From: JAWLFY01 sp964462125 | GTDB lineage: Bacteria > Planctomycetota > Planctomycetia > Pirellulales > Pirellulaceae | Assembly (NCBI GenBank): GCA_964462125.1 | Contig: CAYWXT010000056.1 | Span: forward strand, 1-26,417 | DNA length: 26,417 bases | Direction of reading: 5' to 3' | Position numbers and translations under genes: made by a program | Notes under the pieces: model-generated | Told to the model about the DNA's origin: nothing | The model's database searches: none | The model's input: the letters and a program-made list of their open reading frames with translations, nothing else | Shown here: in pieces, positions 1-8,586 of the stretch | Layout: each line of letters begins with the position of its first letter | Position numbering within the stretch: the first letter of the stretch is position 1

Positions 1-2
1 CG

Positions 3-86
3 GTTCATCGACAATGGCGTGAAAGGATTTCTCGTACCCTTGTACCCAACATCGGCTTTGTGACGCTCGGAGAGGATTGGCGATAA
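3..86 (+). CDS. 3' end of an unidentified upstream gene (partial)
   Basis: The frame starting at base 3 is open from the window edge to a TAA at 84-86, one base before the ATG of the giant coiled-coil gene. It encodes a 27-residue tail ending in TLGEDWR. The near-contact spacing suggests that both genes belong to one operon. A second frame (1-63) is also open to a TGA, so the choice of frame is an inference. Genes of the following type in planctomycetes often sit at the end of MoxR/DUF58/vWA clusters, but nothing in this short tail identifies a family. Confidence 0.4.
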   Translation, partial: VHRQWRERISRTLVPNIGFVTLGEDWR

Positions 87-87
87 G

Positions 88-3000
88 ATGAGCGGAACGC
101 TCCCCCACGAGTTGTCACGAGCGATTTCGTCGGACGTGGCCCTTGAAGCGACGACTCAGGATGCTTTGTCGGCGTTTGCCCGTCGTCGTCGGCTGCTGCT
201 GGTGCTGCGCGGCCTGGCCGGTGCCCTGGTCTGCTGGTTCCTCGGCGTTCTCCTGGTAGTGCTGGCGGATCAACTTTGGTGGTTGTCGGACGCGTTCCGC
301 TGGGGGCTGAGCTTGTGTATTTACTTGGTTGCCGGAGCGGCGGCCTGGTTCCTGGGGGTTCGCGAAGCCCGCTCCAGTGACCTGCGGCAGCTCGCCCGGC
401 AACTCGAATCGACCGAACCGCGGCTTCAAGGACAACTTCTTTCCGCCGTCGAGTTGGCCGATCCAGCGTTGGCCAATGGCTCGTCCACGTTTCGTCGCCG
501 ACTACAGCGTCGGGTGAGTCAGCGGATCGGGTCGATTCCCCTGCAGCGTCTGTTGCCGATCGATCTGATTCGCCGTTGGCTCTGGGCGGCGGCGTCGGTG
601 TTCGCGGTTTGTGTGATTTTGGTCGGCGTGCCGACGCTGGAGTTTGGGCGGCGCCTCGGTCGGGCTGCTCTGCCGGGGGCACGAATTGAACGGGCGTCGC
701 TGACCAAGATTGAGATCCTCCGGCCCTCCCCCCACTCGCAACAGGTTGCCGAGGGAGATTCGGTGGGTGTGGTGGCTGCCATCGGCGGTGAACCCGCCCA
801 AGAGGTGTTTCTTCGCTGGCGCTCCGACGCCGGAGCGGACGGAGAGATGCTGATGCAGCCGCGCGACCGGTCGACCGTTGCCGAGTGGAGCGACGACGAC
901 ACGAGACTGTTGGTGGCCGCGAACCTTCCTGTGGAGACCGGGGCGGTGCACTACCGGGTCATCGCTGGCGATGCGATCACCTTGTGGCACACGTTGACCC
1001 CGCAACCCCGGCCACACGTCACCGGCTTTGAGATCCGTTATCGCTATCCGGAATACACGCAGCTTCCCGACCGAGTGGAATCGGCTGATGATGGCGATTT
1101 GGAAGCCTTGGTGGGGACGACGGCCGAGGTCACTGTCGACTTCGATGTTCCTGTCCGCGATCCGCTGCTCCGGTTCGGATCCGATGGTGTCGAGGTGCCG
1201 CTGGAACCAATCGATGATGGGTCTTCAGAGAAGATCGACCGAAGATTTCTTGCCTCGATCCCGATCAAGACGCCGGGGGTTTACCAAATCGATGCGACCA
1301 GCCGGGAGGCCGGCATCGATAACCCCTTCAGTCCCCAGTACTCGATCACACCGGTTGTCGATTCGCCGCCGCAGGTGCGGTGGTCCGAAGAGATCCAGGA
1401 AAGCACTTTGGTTTCGCCTCTCGAACGGATCGCCCTCGGCGGGCTCGTCGAAGATGAAATGCCGGTCGACGAGGTGATGATCGAGTACCAAGTCAACGAC
1501 GCGTCCCAGCAGCGCCGGCGGCTGCCGGGGATCGAACCGGCTGCCAAACTCCCGGTCTCCTTCGAGTGGGACTTGTTGCACATGGACGGTGAGCCGGAGA
1601 ACGACGAGGCGGAGAACGGCGAGCCGGAGGAGGCTGCCGAGACCAGGCTCAACGGGGGCGACCGGGTGCGAACCCGCTTGGTCGCCAGAGACCGCCAAGG
1701 GAACATCGGACGCTCTCGCGTGATCGAGTTGCTGGTGGTGGACGAAGGATTCGACAGCGACCGCCATGCGCACGTTCACCGCCGTGGGCAGTTTGTCGGG
1801 AGTTTGGTCGAGTGGCTCGCCGCAACTGGTGAGTTGGCGACGGAGCTGGCGAGCGATGACGACGATGCTGATGCCGCAGTCGAGATTGATGGTCAACAAG
1901 CGAAACGGGTTCAACAGCAGATCGCCGAGCTCCGCGAGTCGGCCGTTCCTCTGCGCCAAGACCTTCACCAGCAGTTGGCCGACACCTCGACCGCCGCGGA
2001 GATGAACACACTGGAGCTGATCGGTCTGGGGATCGAGGATATTGACGACACCCTCGCGCGGCTCGATGGCGACCTGCATCGAGTGGTCGACGCGCCCGAG
2101 CGAGACCCGAACCCGATCAGGGAACCGACGCTGAAGCAACGGCGGGAGCGTTTGAGGAGCGTCAGCAACCCGCTGGAAAGTCTCGCTCGCGGGCAACTCA
2201 GCCATGACCTTTCCAAGGCGATGTTGAGCGATCTGGTCGGACTGCACGACAGCCTCCGGCCGCTGGCCGCTGACGATTCAGCGATCCCCGTTGCCCGCTT
2301 CGGGCGCCACTTGCAAATTGCGAGCGAACGCCTGGATGAAATCGATCGATTGTTGGAGCGGTACGCCGATCAGCTCGTCGATTCGACCCGGCAGCACCAC
2401 GATGGCTGGTTCCGATTTTCGGACCCATGGAACCAGCGATTGGAAGCCGCGACGGAAGCCTCCCCCGACCCCAACCGTTGGCGGGCGCTTGTCCGAGAAC
2501 TGACGGCGGAACTCGACAACCAAACGCGCCAAGCACCCCACGATGGTCGACTGTTGGGGCAACTCGTCCAGTCGGGCGAAAAACTCCAGCGCGAGTTGGG
2601 TTGGATCGCCGATCGGATTCGCGAGTCACGGCGATTTGGTGAGCAGTGGCTCCAGTTCCAACAACGCCGCGACCGGGAGCAACAGGATCGCGAGCGCGGT
2701 GCAAGCAAGCTTGCCGAGTTGAATCGTGACGCATCGACCACGGGCGCCGCGTACGAACAGTCGGCTCGCTCGGTCGCGAGGTTCGTCTCGGCAATGGAAA
2801 CAATTCACCGCAAGCGGCCCAAGGTCGATCTGGCATACGCCGCTGACCTGAAGCTGCTTGGGCGGGCGTGGGAAAATGTCACCGCCGAGGGTTATGCGAC
2901 TTACCAGAACGAGTCACCGGGGGAGGTATTTGAGAACATTGCCCGGGCCATGGAAACGCTCGAGTCCCGGCACCGCGCGGGCCTCCGGCTCGGTGAGCTC

Positions 3001-5793
3001 CAAAAGCTGGTCGCGGCGGAACGCTACAGCGACCAGCGAGTGGTGCTGGAGCTGGAACACCCGCTGTTGATCGCGCGCTATCAAACGGGACTCAACGCCA
3101 TCACGCGTCAGTTGATCGACGGCGGTGCCGAGCGGGAGTGGGTCCAGCCGATCGACCAGACGCTAACAAGCCCCGCCTTCAAGCGGTCTCGGGACCAGGT
3201 CAACGCTCGTCGCTGGCAGGATGGGCCCGTGGTTCCCGTTGACCGGGAACTCGTGACGATTGAACGACCGTTTCGCGAGGCGTTGAAGCAACTGGATCCG
3301 CTGACGGCCGAAGCACGAAAAGTGCTCGCGCGATACGTGTCGTCGTTGCCGGAACAGGCACGGCAGGCCGCCGAACAGGCTGAAGCGGCGCGCGATCGGG
3401 CACGTGAGCGCGAGGAGTCGGATTCGGAAACGATCCAACAGGTCGCCGCCAAACACGAGGAAGCAAAGCGATCGGCCGAGGAGACAATCGACTCCCTCCG
3501 CGATGTTGCTAACAATGCCAACCCGCTCGACGCTGACCAGCGGGAACTGGCCCGAGATGCGGATGCCGCGGCAGCGGCGATCGGCGAGACCATCCGCGAG
3601 TCCGACCAGGCGCTGCGCGAGGCTGATGAAGCGGGTGATGAATCCCAGGCGGGGGAAGCGCTCGATCGATCGGCCGATTCGCACGAAGAGATGGCCGATA
3701 CCCTTCGCCAAACCGCGGACCACTTTGAACGGGCTGACGCCGGGGAGTCGTTGGCGGAAACGGGCGAACAGCTGCGCCCCGCGTCCACATCGGATGAGCC
3801 GGAGACGGAACTGGAGCAACGTCGCCGCGAGACCGAACAGCTCGCCGAGCAGGCCCAGGAATCACCACAGCAGCGGCTGGAAAAATTGGAGGAGGAGCTT
3901 CCGAGGAACGAGCCGATGCGCGAGTCACTCGACGAGATCGCGGAGCGGGGAGCCGAGGTGGCGCTGCGGGCGCTGGAACGTTCCGCCCGCGAAGAACAAA
4001 CGGTCCACCGGGCGCTGGAGAACGCCGACGGAGTGTTTCTTGAACACAAGCGGGCGATTCAGCAGCGACTTGGTGACCTGGTCGCCGGCGCCCGCGACGT
4101 CGAAGGCAACCTGCTCAAACCTGCCGAGCAGGCCTCCGACTGGAGTAACGATCCCGATGCTCGACCGCTGCTCCACGAAGCACGCCAGGAATTGTCAGCC
4201 GCAGCGGATGCCGGTATCCAGGTCAGCAAGGGCGATCCGGCCCTGGAGGAGCTGACCCGATCGGCCGCCCGTTTGGCGCAGGCCATCGATCAGGCAACGG
4301 AATCGGTCGAGCAGGCCGAGACCCATGCCCGCGCCCACCGCGACGACGACCTGCATGGCAACGCCGAACGCCGCAACCAGACGGCGGCGGACATGAAGCG
4401 GATCGCCCGCGATTCGCGCCGCGGTCGAGCACAAGATGCCAAACAGCGAAAACAGCAATGGTCGCGCGAGAAGGCTCGGGCGTTGAAACAGATCCAGGAG
4501 TCGCAAAAAGGGGAGCGTCAGGCTGCCAAGCGGCGCGAGCAAGCAGCCGAACGGTTGAATCGCAACCCCGACGACGAAACGGCCCAACGGCAAATGCAGC
4601 ATGCAGAACGCCAAGCCGATCTGCAGCGACGAATCAGCGAAGCGGCCCGGCAATCGCGAGAGTTTGCCCAGCAGCGGGAGCAGGAAGCGGAAGAAGCAAG
4701 TCAATCGATCGCTCGCCGCGAACTGGAGCCACTGGAGCGACCCAATCCGGCTGCCGAATTGGCGACGCGGTTGAGCGCCGAAGCGGCGGAGGAACTCGGA
4801 CAGCTCCGCGAGCATGCCGGGGCTCTGAACGACGATGCATCGATCGACGACCAACTTCGTATCCCCGCCGAGCAGGCCGAACGACTCGAACAGTCCCAGC
4901 ATGGAATCGTCCAAAGCGTCACCGACGCGGTGGAACAATTGAACCGCGCCGCGCGGCACCAAGATCGGTTGGGGAACGCCGAGGTCGCCGTCACGTTGGC
5001 GACCGCAGCCGAGGCGGTTGCCGAAAAATCGGCGCGGCAAACCGCCGCCGCGCAGACCGCCCTCGCCGAGGCTGGCGAGGACCCCGCCCATTCCCCCGCC
5101 GCAAGCCAAGCGGTGCGAGGTGCCGCCCAGGAACTGCAACGCCAAGTGGAAGGTCTCGCTGCGACCCTCGGAGGACTCGAAGAGGCGGCCGATCAAGCCG
5201 ACACGGATTCGGAGGCGGACGCGGCTTCAGAAGACGCTCCGCAAACATCGGCTGCCGCCCGCAGCGAGGGACGCGAGTTGGCGCAAACGCTCGACGAACT
5301 CGACCGTTCGATCTTCGGTCAGCTGAACGCGACACCGCCCGAGGCGGGCGAAGCGGGTGAGGCGGGCGGAGACACCGAATCCGCACCGCAAGACGGCGAC
5401 GATCGCCCCGATGAATCCGGGGCGTCCGACAGCGACGGCACCCCGGACTCGGCCCTTGACGCTTCCCCCACCTTGGAGTCGATGCTGGATCAACAGCAGC
5501 AGGAGGCGGCTCGTCAGCGGCAACAGCGAGACGCACCGGAGTCGGAGACCGACCAGCCACCGGGCGAGTTCGCAACCACCCCAGGGACGTCGGGAGACGC
5601 GGCGGGGGGCCCAGTCGGAATCGAGGGGATCGACCGTACCGGCTCGGGCTGGGGGCAGCTCCGAGAACAGCAGGCGGACGAGGTGGCGGAAGGGCGTCAA
5701 CCGTTCGTCGTGCCGCAGTACCGGCGGGAGATCGAAGCGTATTTCCGGGCGGTTGCCAAGAAAGCTGCCGAAAGCGGTGGGGAAGAGCCATGA
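88..5793 (+). CDS. Giant membrane-anchored coiled-coil protein (DUF4175-like, 1,901 aa)
   Basis: The function is not established. Three hydrophobic segments are visible near the N-terminus (about residues 36-60, 71-90 and 163-183). A beta-rich stretch follows (about 200-560) containing the YPEYTQLPD motif near residue 321, of the type seen in DUF4175-like planctomycete proteins. From about residue 580 to 1680 the chain is almost entirely charged, Ala/Glu/Gln/Arg-rich helix, which predicts a very long coiled coil. Residues about 1700-1870 are acidic, Gly/Ser/Asp-rich low complexity with a Gln run. The C-terminus returns to an ordered-looking segment, VPQYRREIEAYFRAVAKK. With the third membrane segment as anchor, the coiled coil is probably extracytoplasmic, which is an inference. 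The ATG at 88 lies two bases after the preceding stop, and the TGA overlaps the next gene as ATGA, so the genes are probably co-transcribed. It is far longer than typical DUF4175 proteins. The gene itself is certain from its uninterrupted frame; the family call is tentative. Confidence 0.85.
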   Translation: MSGTLPHELSRAISSDVALEATTQDALSAFARRRRLLLVLRGLAGALVCWFLGVLLVVLADQLWWLSDAFRWGLSLCIYLVAGAAAWFLGVREARSSDLRQLARQLESTEPRLQGQLLSAVELADPALANGSSTFRRRLQRRVSQRIGSIPLQRLLPIDLIRRWLWAAASVFAVCVILVGVPTLEFGRRLGRAALPGARIERASLTKIEILRPSPHSQQVAEGDSVGVVAAIGGEPAQEVFLRWRSDAGADGEMLMQPRDRSTVAEWSDDDTRLLVAANLPVETGAVHYRVIAGDAITLWHTLTPQPRPHVTGFEIRYRYPEYTQLPDRVESADDGDLEALVGTTAEVTVDFDVPVRDPLLRFGSDGVEVPLEPIDDGSSEKIDRRFLASIPIKTPGVYQIDATSREAGIDNPFSPQYSITPVVDSPPQVRWSEEIQESTLVSPLERIALGGLVEDEMPVDEVMIEYQVNDASQQRRRLPGIEPAAKLPVSFEWDLLHMDGEPENDEAENGEPEEAAETRLNGGDRVRTRLVARDRQGNIGRSRVIELLVVDEGFDSDRHAHVHRRGQFVGSLVEWLAATGELATELASDDDDADAAVEIDGQQAKRVQQQIAELRESAVPLRQDLHQQLADTSTAAEMNTLELIGLGIEDIDDTLARLDGDLHRVVDAPERDPNPIREPTLKQRRERLRSVSNPLESLARGQLSHDLSKAMLSDLVGLHDSLRPLAADDSAIPVARFGRHLQIASERLDEIDRLLERYADQLVDSTRQHHDGWFRFSDPWNQRLEAATEASPDPNRWRALVRELTAELDNQTRQAPHDGRLLGQLVQSGEKLQRELGWIADRIRESRRFGEQWLQFQQRRDREQQDRERGASKLAELNRDASTTGAAYEQSARSVARFVSAMETIHRKRPKVDLAYAADLKLLGRAWENVTAEGYATYQNESPGEVFENIARAMETLESRHRAGLRLGELQKLVAAERYSDQRVVLELEHPLLIARYQTGLNAITRQLIDGGAEREWVQPIDQTLTSPAFKRSRDQVNARRWQDGPVVPVDRELVTIERPFREALKQLDPLTAEARKVLARYVSSLPEQARQAAEQAEAARDRAREREESDSETIQQVAAKHEEAKRSAEETIDSLRDVANNANPLDADQRELARDADAAAAAIGETIRESDQALREADEAGDESQAGEALDRSADSHEEMADTLRQTADHFERADAGESLAETGEQLRPASTSDEPETELEQRRRETEQLAEQAQESPQQRLEKLEEELPRNEPMRESLDEIAERGAEVALRALERSAREEQTVHRALENADGVFLEHKRAIQQRLGDLVAGARDVEGNLLKPAEQASDWSNDPDARPLLHEARQELSAAADAGIQVSKGDPALEELTRSAARLAQAIDQATESVEQAETHARAHRDDDLHGNAERRNQTAADMKRIARDSRRGRAQDAKQRKQQWSREKARALKQIQESQKGERQAAKRREQAAERLNRNPDDETAQRQMQHAERQADLQRRISEAARQSREFAQQREQEAEEASQSIARRELEPLERPNPAAELATRLSAEAAEELGQLREHAGALNDDASIDDQLRIPAEQAERLEQSQHGIVQSVTDAVEQLNRAARHQDRLGNAEVAVTLATAAEAVAEKSARQTAAAQTALAEAGEDPAHSPAASQAVRGAAQELQRQVEGLAATLGGLEEAADQADTDSEADAASEDAPQTSAAARSEGRELAQTLDELDRSIFGQLNATPPEAGEAGEAGGDTESAPQDGDDRPDESGASDSDGTPDSALDASPTLESMLDQQQQEAARQRQQRDAPESETDQPPGEFATTPGTSGDAAGGPVGIEGIDRTGSGWGQLREQQADEVAEGRQPFVVPQYRREIEAYFRAVAKKAAESGGEEP

Positions 5794-6902
5794 GTGGTGC
5801 GATGGCTCATCACAGTCGCCGGTGGTGGCTGTGCGGGATGGCAGCCGCCGCCTGGGCATTGACTCGGCAGCCCCGCGGGTTGGCGCAGGAATCGATCGAG
5901 TCGCTGTATGTTGCCGACGACACCGATCGCGCCGTCGATGAGGCGGTTAATTATCTGGTTCGCGCTCAGCGTGACGACGGGTCGATCCATGACCGGGGAC
6001 ATCCAATCGCGATGACGTCATTGGCGGTCATGGCGATGGCCTCGATCGGGGTCGCCCCCGACACCTCCACCGCTCGCGGCCAGGACATGAGTGATGCGAT
6101 CGACTTCGTCCTGGATGAACGCAACCAGGACGACCAAGGATACTTTGGCAACCGTGACGGATCGCGAATGTATGGCCATGGCATCACGACGTTGATGTTG
6201 ACCGAAATGCTCGGCATGGGGGCGACCGTGGAACAGAATCGCAAGATCCATGCGGCGTTGGAAAAGGCGATTCGTTTGATCTTGGCGTCGCAGGCGGTGT
6301 CCAAGCAGCCGCAGTTCGCCGGTGGATGGCGGTACACACCGTCGTCGAAAGACTCCGACCTCTCTGTTTCCGTCTGGCAATTGATGGCCTTGCGTTCGGC
6401 CAAGAACGACGGCCTCGACGTCCCGGGGGAAGCGATCGACAAGGCGCTCGGGTATCTGCGGAATTCCTACTCCTCGCCGCTTGACCGGGACGGAATTCCA
6501 CGTGACAAAGTTGGCGGGTTCAGCTATACACCCGGAACCCGCACGCCATCGTTCACCATGACCTCCGCAGGGCTGTTGGCGATGCAAGTTTGTGGGCGTT
6601 ACGAGTCACCCCTGGTCAAAGGTGCGGCCGAATGGCTCCTGCAGTCCCCGCCGCGGCGCCACGAGCGATTCTTCTTGTACGGTCTCTACTACTATGCTCA
6701 AGGAATGCATCAGGCGGGAGGCCGATACGCCTCGGAGGCAGCAGAGCTGGTACCGGCGTTGTTGCTGGAGGAACAGAAATCGGACGGATCGTGGATTGGC
6801 CGCAGCAGTGACGAGCAGCGGTACGGCAGCGTCTACGCCACAGCGCTTGCCGTCCTCTCCCTCAGTGTCCGCTACCACTACCTGCCGATCTATCAACGCT
6901 AA
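5790..6902 (+). CDS. Secreted prenyltransferase/squalene-oxidase repeat protein (terpene-cyclase-like fold)
   Basis: This 370-residue protein has repeats of the alpha/alpha-barrel type found in squalene cyclases and protein prenyltransferases: AQRDDGSI near residue 58, FAGGWRYTP near 175 and EQKSDGSW near 330 resemble QW-type motifs. Planctomycetes encode many such proteins, usually annotated terpene cyclase/mutase family, and their substrates are mostly unknown. I see no DxDD-type cyclase motif, so a true terpene cyclase activity is doubtful. The first 33 residues contain SRRWWL followed by a hydrophobic Ala-rich run and LAQ, consistent with a signal peptide, possibly Tat-type. The ATG at 5790 overlaps the stop of the giant coiled-coil gene (ATGA), which indicates translational coupling and a shared role, probably in the cell envelope. 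Confidence 0.75.
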   Translation: MSGAMAHHSRRWWLCGMAAAAWALTRQPRGLAQESIESLYVADDTDRAVDEAVNYLVRAQRDDGSIHDRGHPIAMTSLAVMAMASIGVAPDTSTARGQDMSDAIDFVLDERNQDDQGYFGNRDGSRMYGHGITTLMLTEMLGMGATVEQNRKIHAALEKAIRLILASQAVSKQPQFAGGWRYTPSSKDSDLSVSVWQLMALRSAKNDGLDVPGEAIDKALGYLRNSYSSPLDRDGIPRDKVGGFSYTPGTRTPSFTMTSAGLLAMQVCGRYESPLVKGAAEWLLQSPPRRHERFFLYGLYYYAQGMHQAGGRYASEAAELVPALLLEEQKSDGSWIGRSSDEQRYGSVYATALAVLSLSVRYHYLPIYQR

Positions 6903-6947
6903 GAACCTCTCCGGAAACCCCCCTCCCCGTCACGAATTGATCGCCCC

Positions 6948-8402
6948 ATGCGTTTCATGATCGCGGCTTGCCTTGCGCCACTGTTTTTGTGCCTCTCCCT
7001 GTCGGCTCCCCTTGCCAGTGCGGCGGACCGGCCGAACATCGTCTTCATCATGACCGATGACCAAGCGCCGTGGGCGGTGGGGACCCATGACGGTCACACC
7101 CACGCCGACACACCGAATCTGGACGATCTGTTCCGGCAAGGGGTGACGCTGTCGAACAGCTTTGTGGTGACGCCGGTCTGTAGCCCTTCGCGGGCATCGT
7201 TGGCGACCAGCCGTTACGGATCCGAGGTCGGCATCAGCGACTGGTTGCACCCACGGGAGGAACCGGAGCACGGACTCTCGCCGGGGACGGTGACGTGGTA
7301 CGAGCGGCTCCGCCAGGCCGGGTACTGCACGGGGTTGATCGGCAAATGGCATCTCGGACTCGAGGATAAGCATCACCCGACACGGATGGGATTCGATCAC
7401 TTCATGGGGTTCCGCGGTGGCGGCCGTCCGCCGGCCAACCCGACGCTGGAAAAGGAGGGGGAGGAACAGGAGTTCGAGGGTTTAACGACCGACATCCTGA
7501 CCGACCACGCGCTGGAATTCTTGCGCTGCTGCCCCAGCGACCAGCCATTTTTGATGGTCGTGCACTATCGGGCTCCCCATGCTCGCTGGCTGCCCGTCGC
7601 TCCGGAGGATTGGGAACCGTTCGAGGAGCTCGATCCGCAGTTACCGCACCCCGATTACCCCGGACTTGATGTGGCCCGCGCCAAACAGATGACGCGCGAG
7701 TACTTGGCCAGCGTGCGCGGGGTCGACCGAAACGTCGGTCGGCTGATGCAAGCCTTGGATGAGGGGCAATTGGCCGATGACACGGTGGTCATTTTCACCT
7801 CGGACCACGGTTACAACATGGCCCATAACGGCATCTGGCACAAAGGAAACGGGCATTGGCTGCTGACCGATGATGCGCTGCCGGAGGCGACTGAGAACAT
7901 CCCGCAGGGTCAACGACCGAACATGTACGACGCGTCGCTGAAGGTCCCCACCGCCGTTCGCTGGCCAGGGGTGACCGAAGCCGAAACGACGATCACCTCG
8001 TCGATTACCAACCTCGACTGGTATCCCACGATGCTGGCGATCGCCGGCGTCGACCCGGGCGAGGACGAAGTCGTTCGCGGACGCGATCTGTCGGAATTGT
8101 TGGCCGGGAAGACGGCCGAGTGGAACGATGACGTGTTCACCCAATACTCAACCCGGCACCAGTCTCGGACGCACATGCGCAGCTACCGCACGGGCGACTG
8201 GAAGCTGATCCGCGATTTTCTGAATCCGGAGCGGGACGAATTGTTCGATTTGCGGAACGATCCCGAGGAGACGACGAACGTGATCGGGGTCGAGGATCAC
8301 GCGGACGTGGTTGCCGAACTCGATGCGAAGTTGATCGAGCGAATGGCCGAGATCGATGACCCGGTGCTGGAGATCGCCACCGACGCGATCGGTACACCGT
8401 AA
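6948..8402 (+). CDS. Secreted type I (Cys) sulfatase
   Basis: This 484-residue arylsulfatase-family enzyme hydrolyses sulfate esters, probably from a sulfated polysaccharide. The N-terminus is a signal peptide ending near ASA-AD. The metal-binding start NIVFIMTDDQ follows at once, then the sulfatase signature CSPSR with Cys78. That Cys should be converted to formylglycine by a maturase, which is not in this window. GKWHLG (near residue 131) and TSDHGYNMAHNG (near 285) are the other conserved active-site blocks. Length and domain order fit the planctomycete sulfatases that act on marine polysaccharides. It starts 45 bases after the repeat-protein gene on the same strand and may be co-transcribed. 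No clear Shine-Dalgarno site precedes the ATG; an in-frame ATG at 6957 is an alternative start. The natural substrate cannot be read from the sequence. Confidence 0.93.
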   Translation: MRFMIAACLAPLFLCLSLSAPLASAADRPNIVFIMTDDQAPWAVGTHDGHTHADTPNLDDLFRQGVTLSNSFVVTPVCSPSRASLATSRYGSEVGISDWLHPREEPEHGLSPGTVTWYERLRQAGYCTGLIGKWHLGLEDKHHPTRMGFDHFMGFRGGGRPPANPTLEKEGEEQEFEGLTTDILTDHALEFLRCCPSDQPFLMVVHYRAPHARWLPVAPEDWEPFEELDPQLPHPDYPGLDVARAKQMTREYLASVRGVDRNVGRLMQALDEGQLADDTVVIFTSDHGYNMAHNGIWHKGNGHWLLTDDALPEATENIPQGQRPNMYDASLKVPTAVRWPGVTEAETTITSSITNLDWYPTMLAIAGVDPGEDEVVRGRDLSELLAGKTAEWNDDVFTQYSTRHQSRTHMRSYRTGDWKLIRDFLNPERDELFDLRNDPEETTNVIGVEDHADVVAELDAKLIERMAEIDDPVLEIATDAIGTP

Positions 8403-8404
8403 GC

Positions 8405-8428
8405 GCCTTGTCAAACGCCTTGTCAACA
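8405..8428 (+). repeat. 12-bp tandem duplication downstream of the sulfatase
   Basis: Two adjacent copies of cgccttgtcaa followed by a or c lie just after the sulfatase stop codon, in the 184-base gap before the histidine kinase. They have no obvious hairpin potential. They may be a simple duplication or a binding site for a regulator of the two-component operon; nothing in the sequence decides which. Confidence 0.6.
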
Positions 8429-8586
8429 CCGCTGGCATGGCCGACACTCGCTTTCGAGGCATGCTTCTGAGGCAAGCGTCGCAGGTCACCCCGCCTTGCC
8501 GATCGATCTTGCCCGGGGGAAGCCGTGCCGATACGCTTCATCGATCTGGACCGAAAGTTTCACGGCCCGCAATGGAGGGCGGAGGC

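Noticed and set aside
3108..4049. 313-residue minus-strand open frame inside the giant coiled-coil gene
   Set aside because: Extremely Ser/Arg/Ala-rich with no family features. It is the antisense shadow of a GC-rich coiled-coil gene whose plus frame is continuous.
4195..5196. 333-residue minus-strand frame with Leu/Gly-rich, membrane-like segments
   Set aside because: The hydrophobic look arises from the antisense of Glu/Gln/Arg codons. It lies wholly within the coiled-coil gene and has no ribosome binding site.
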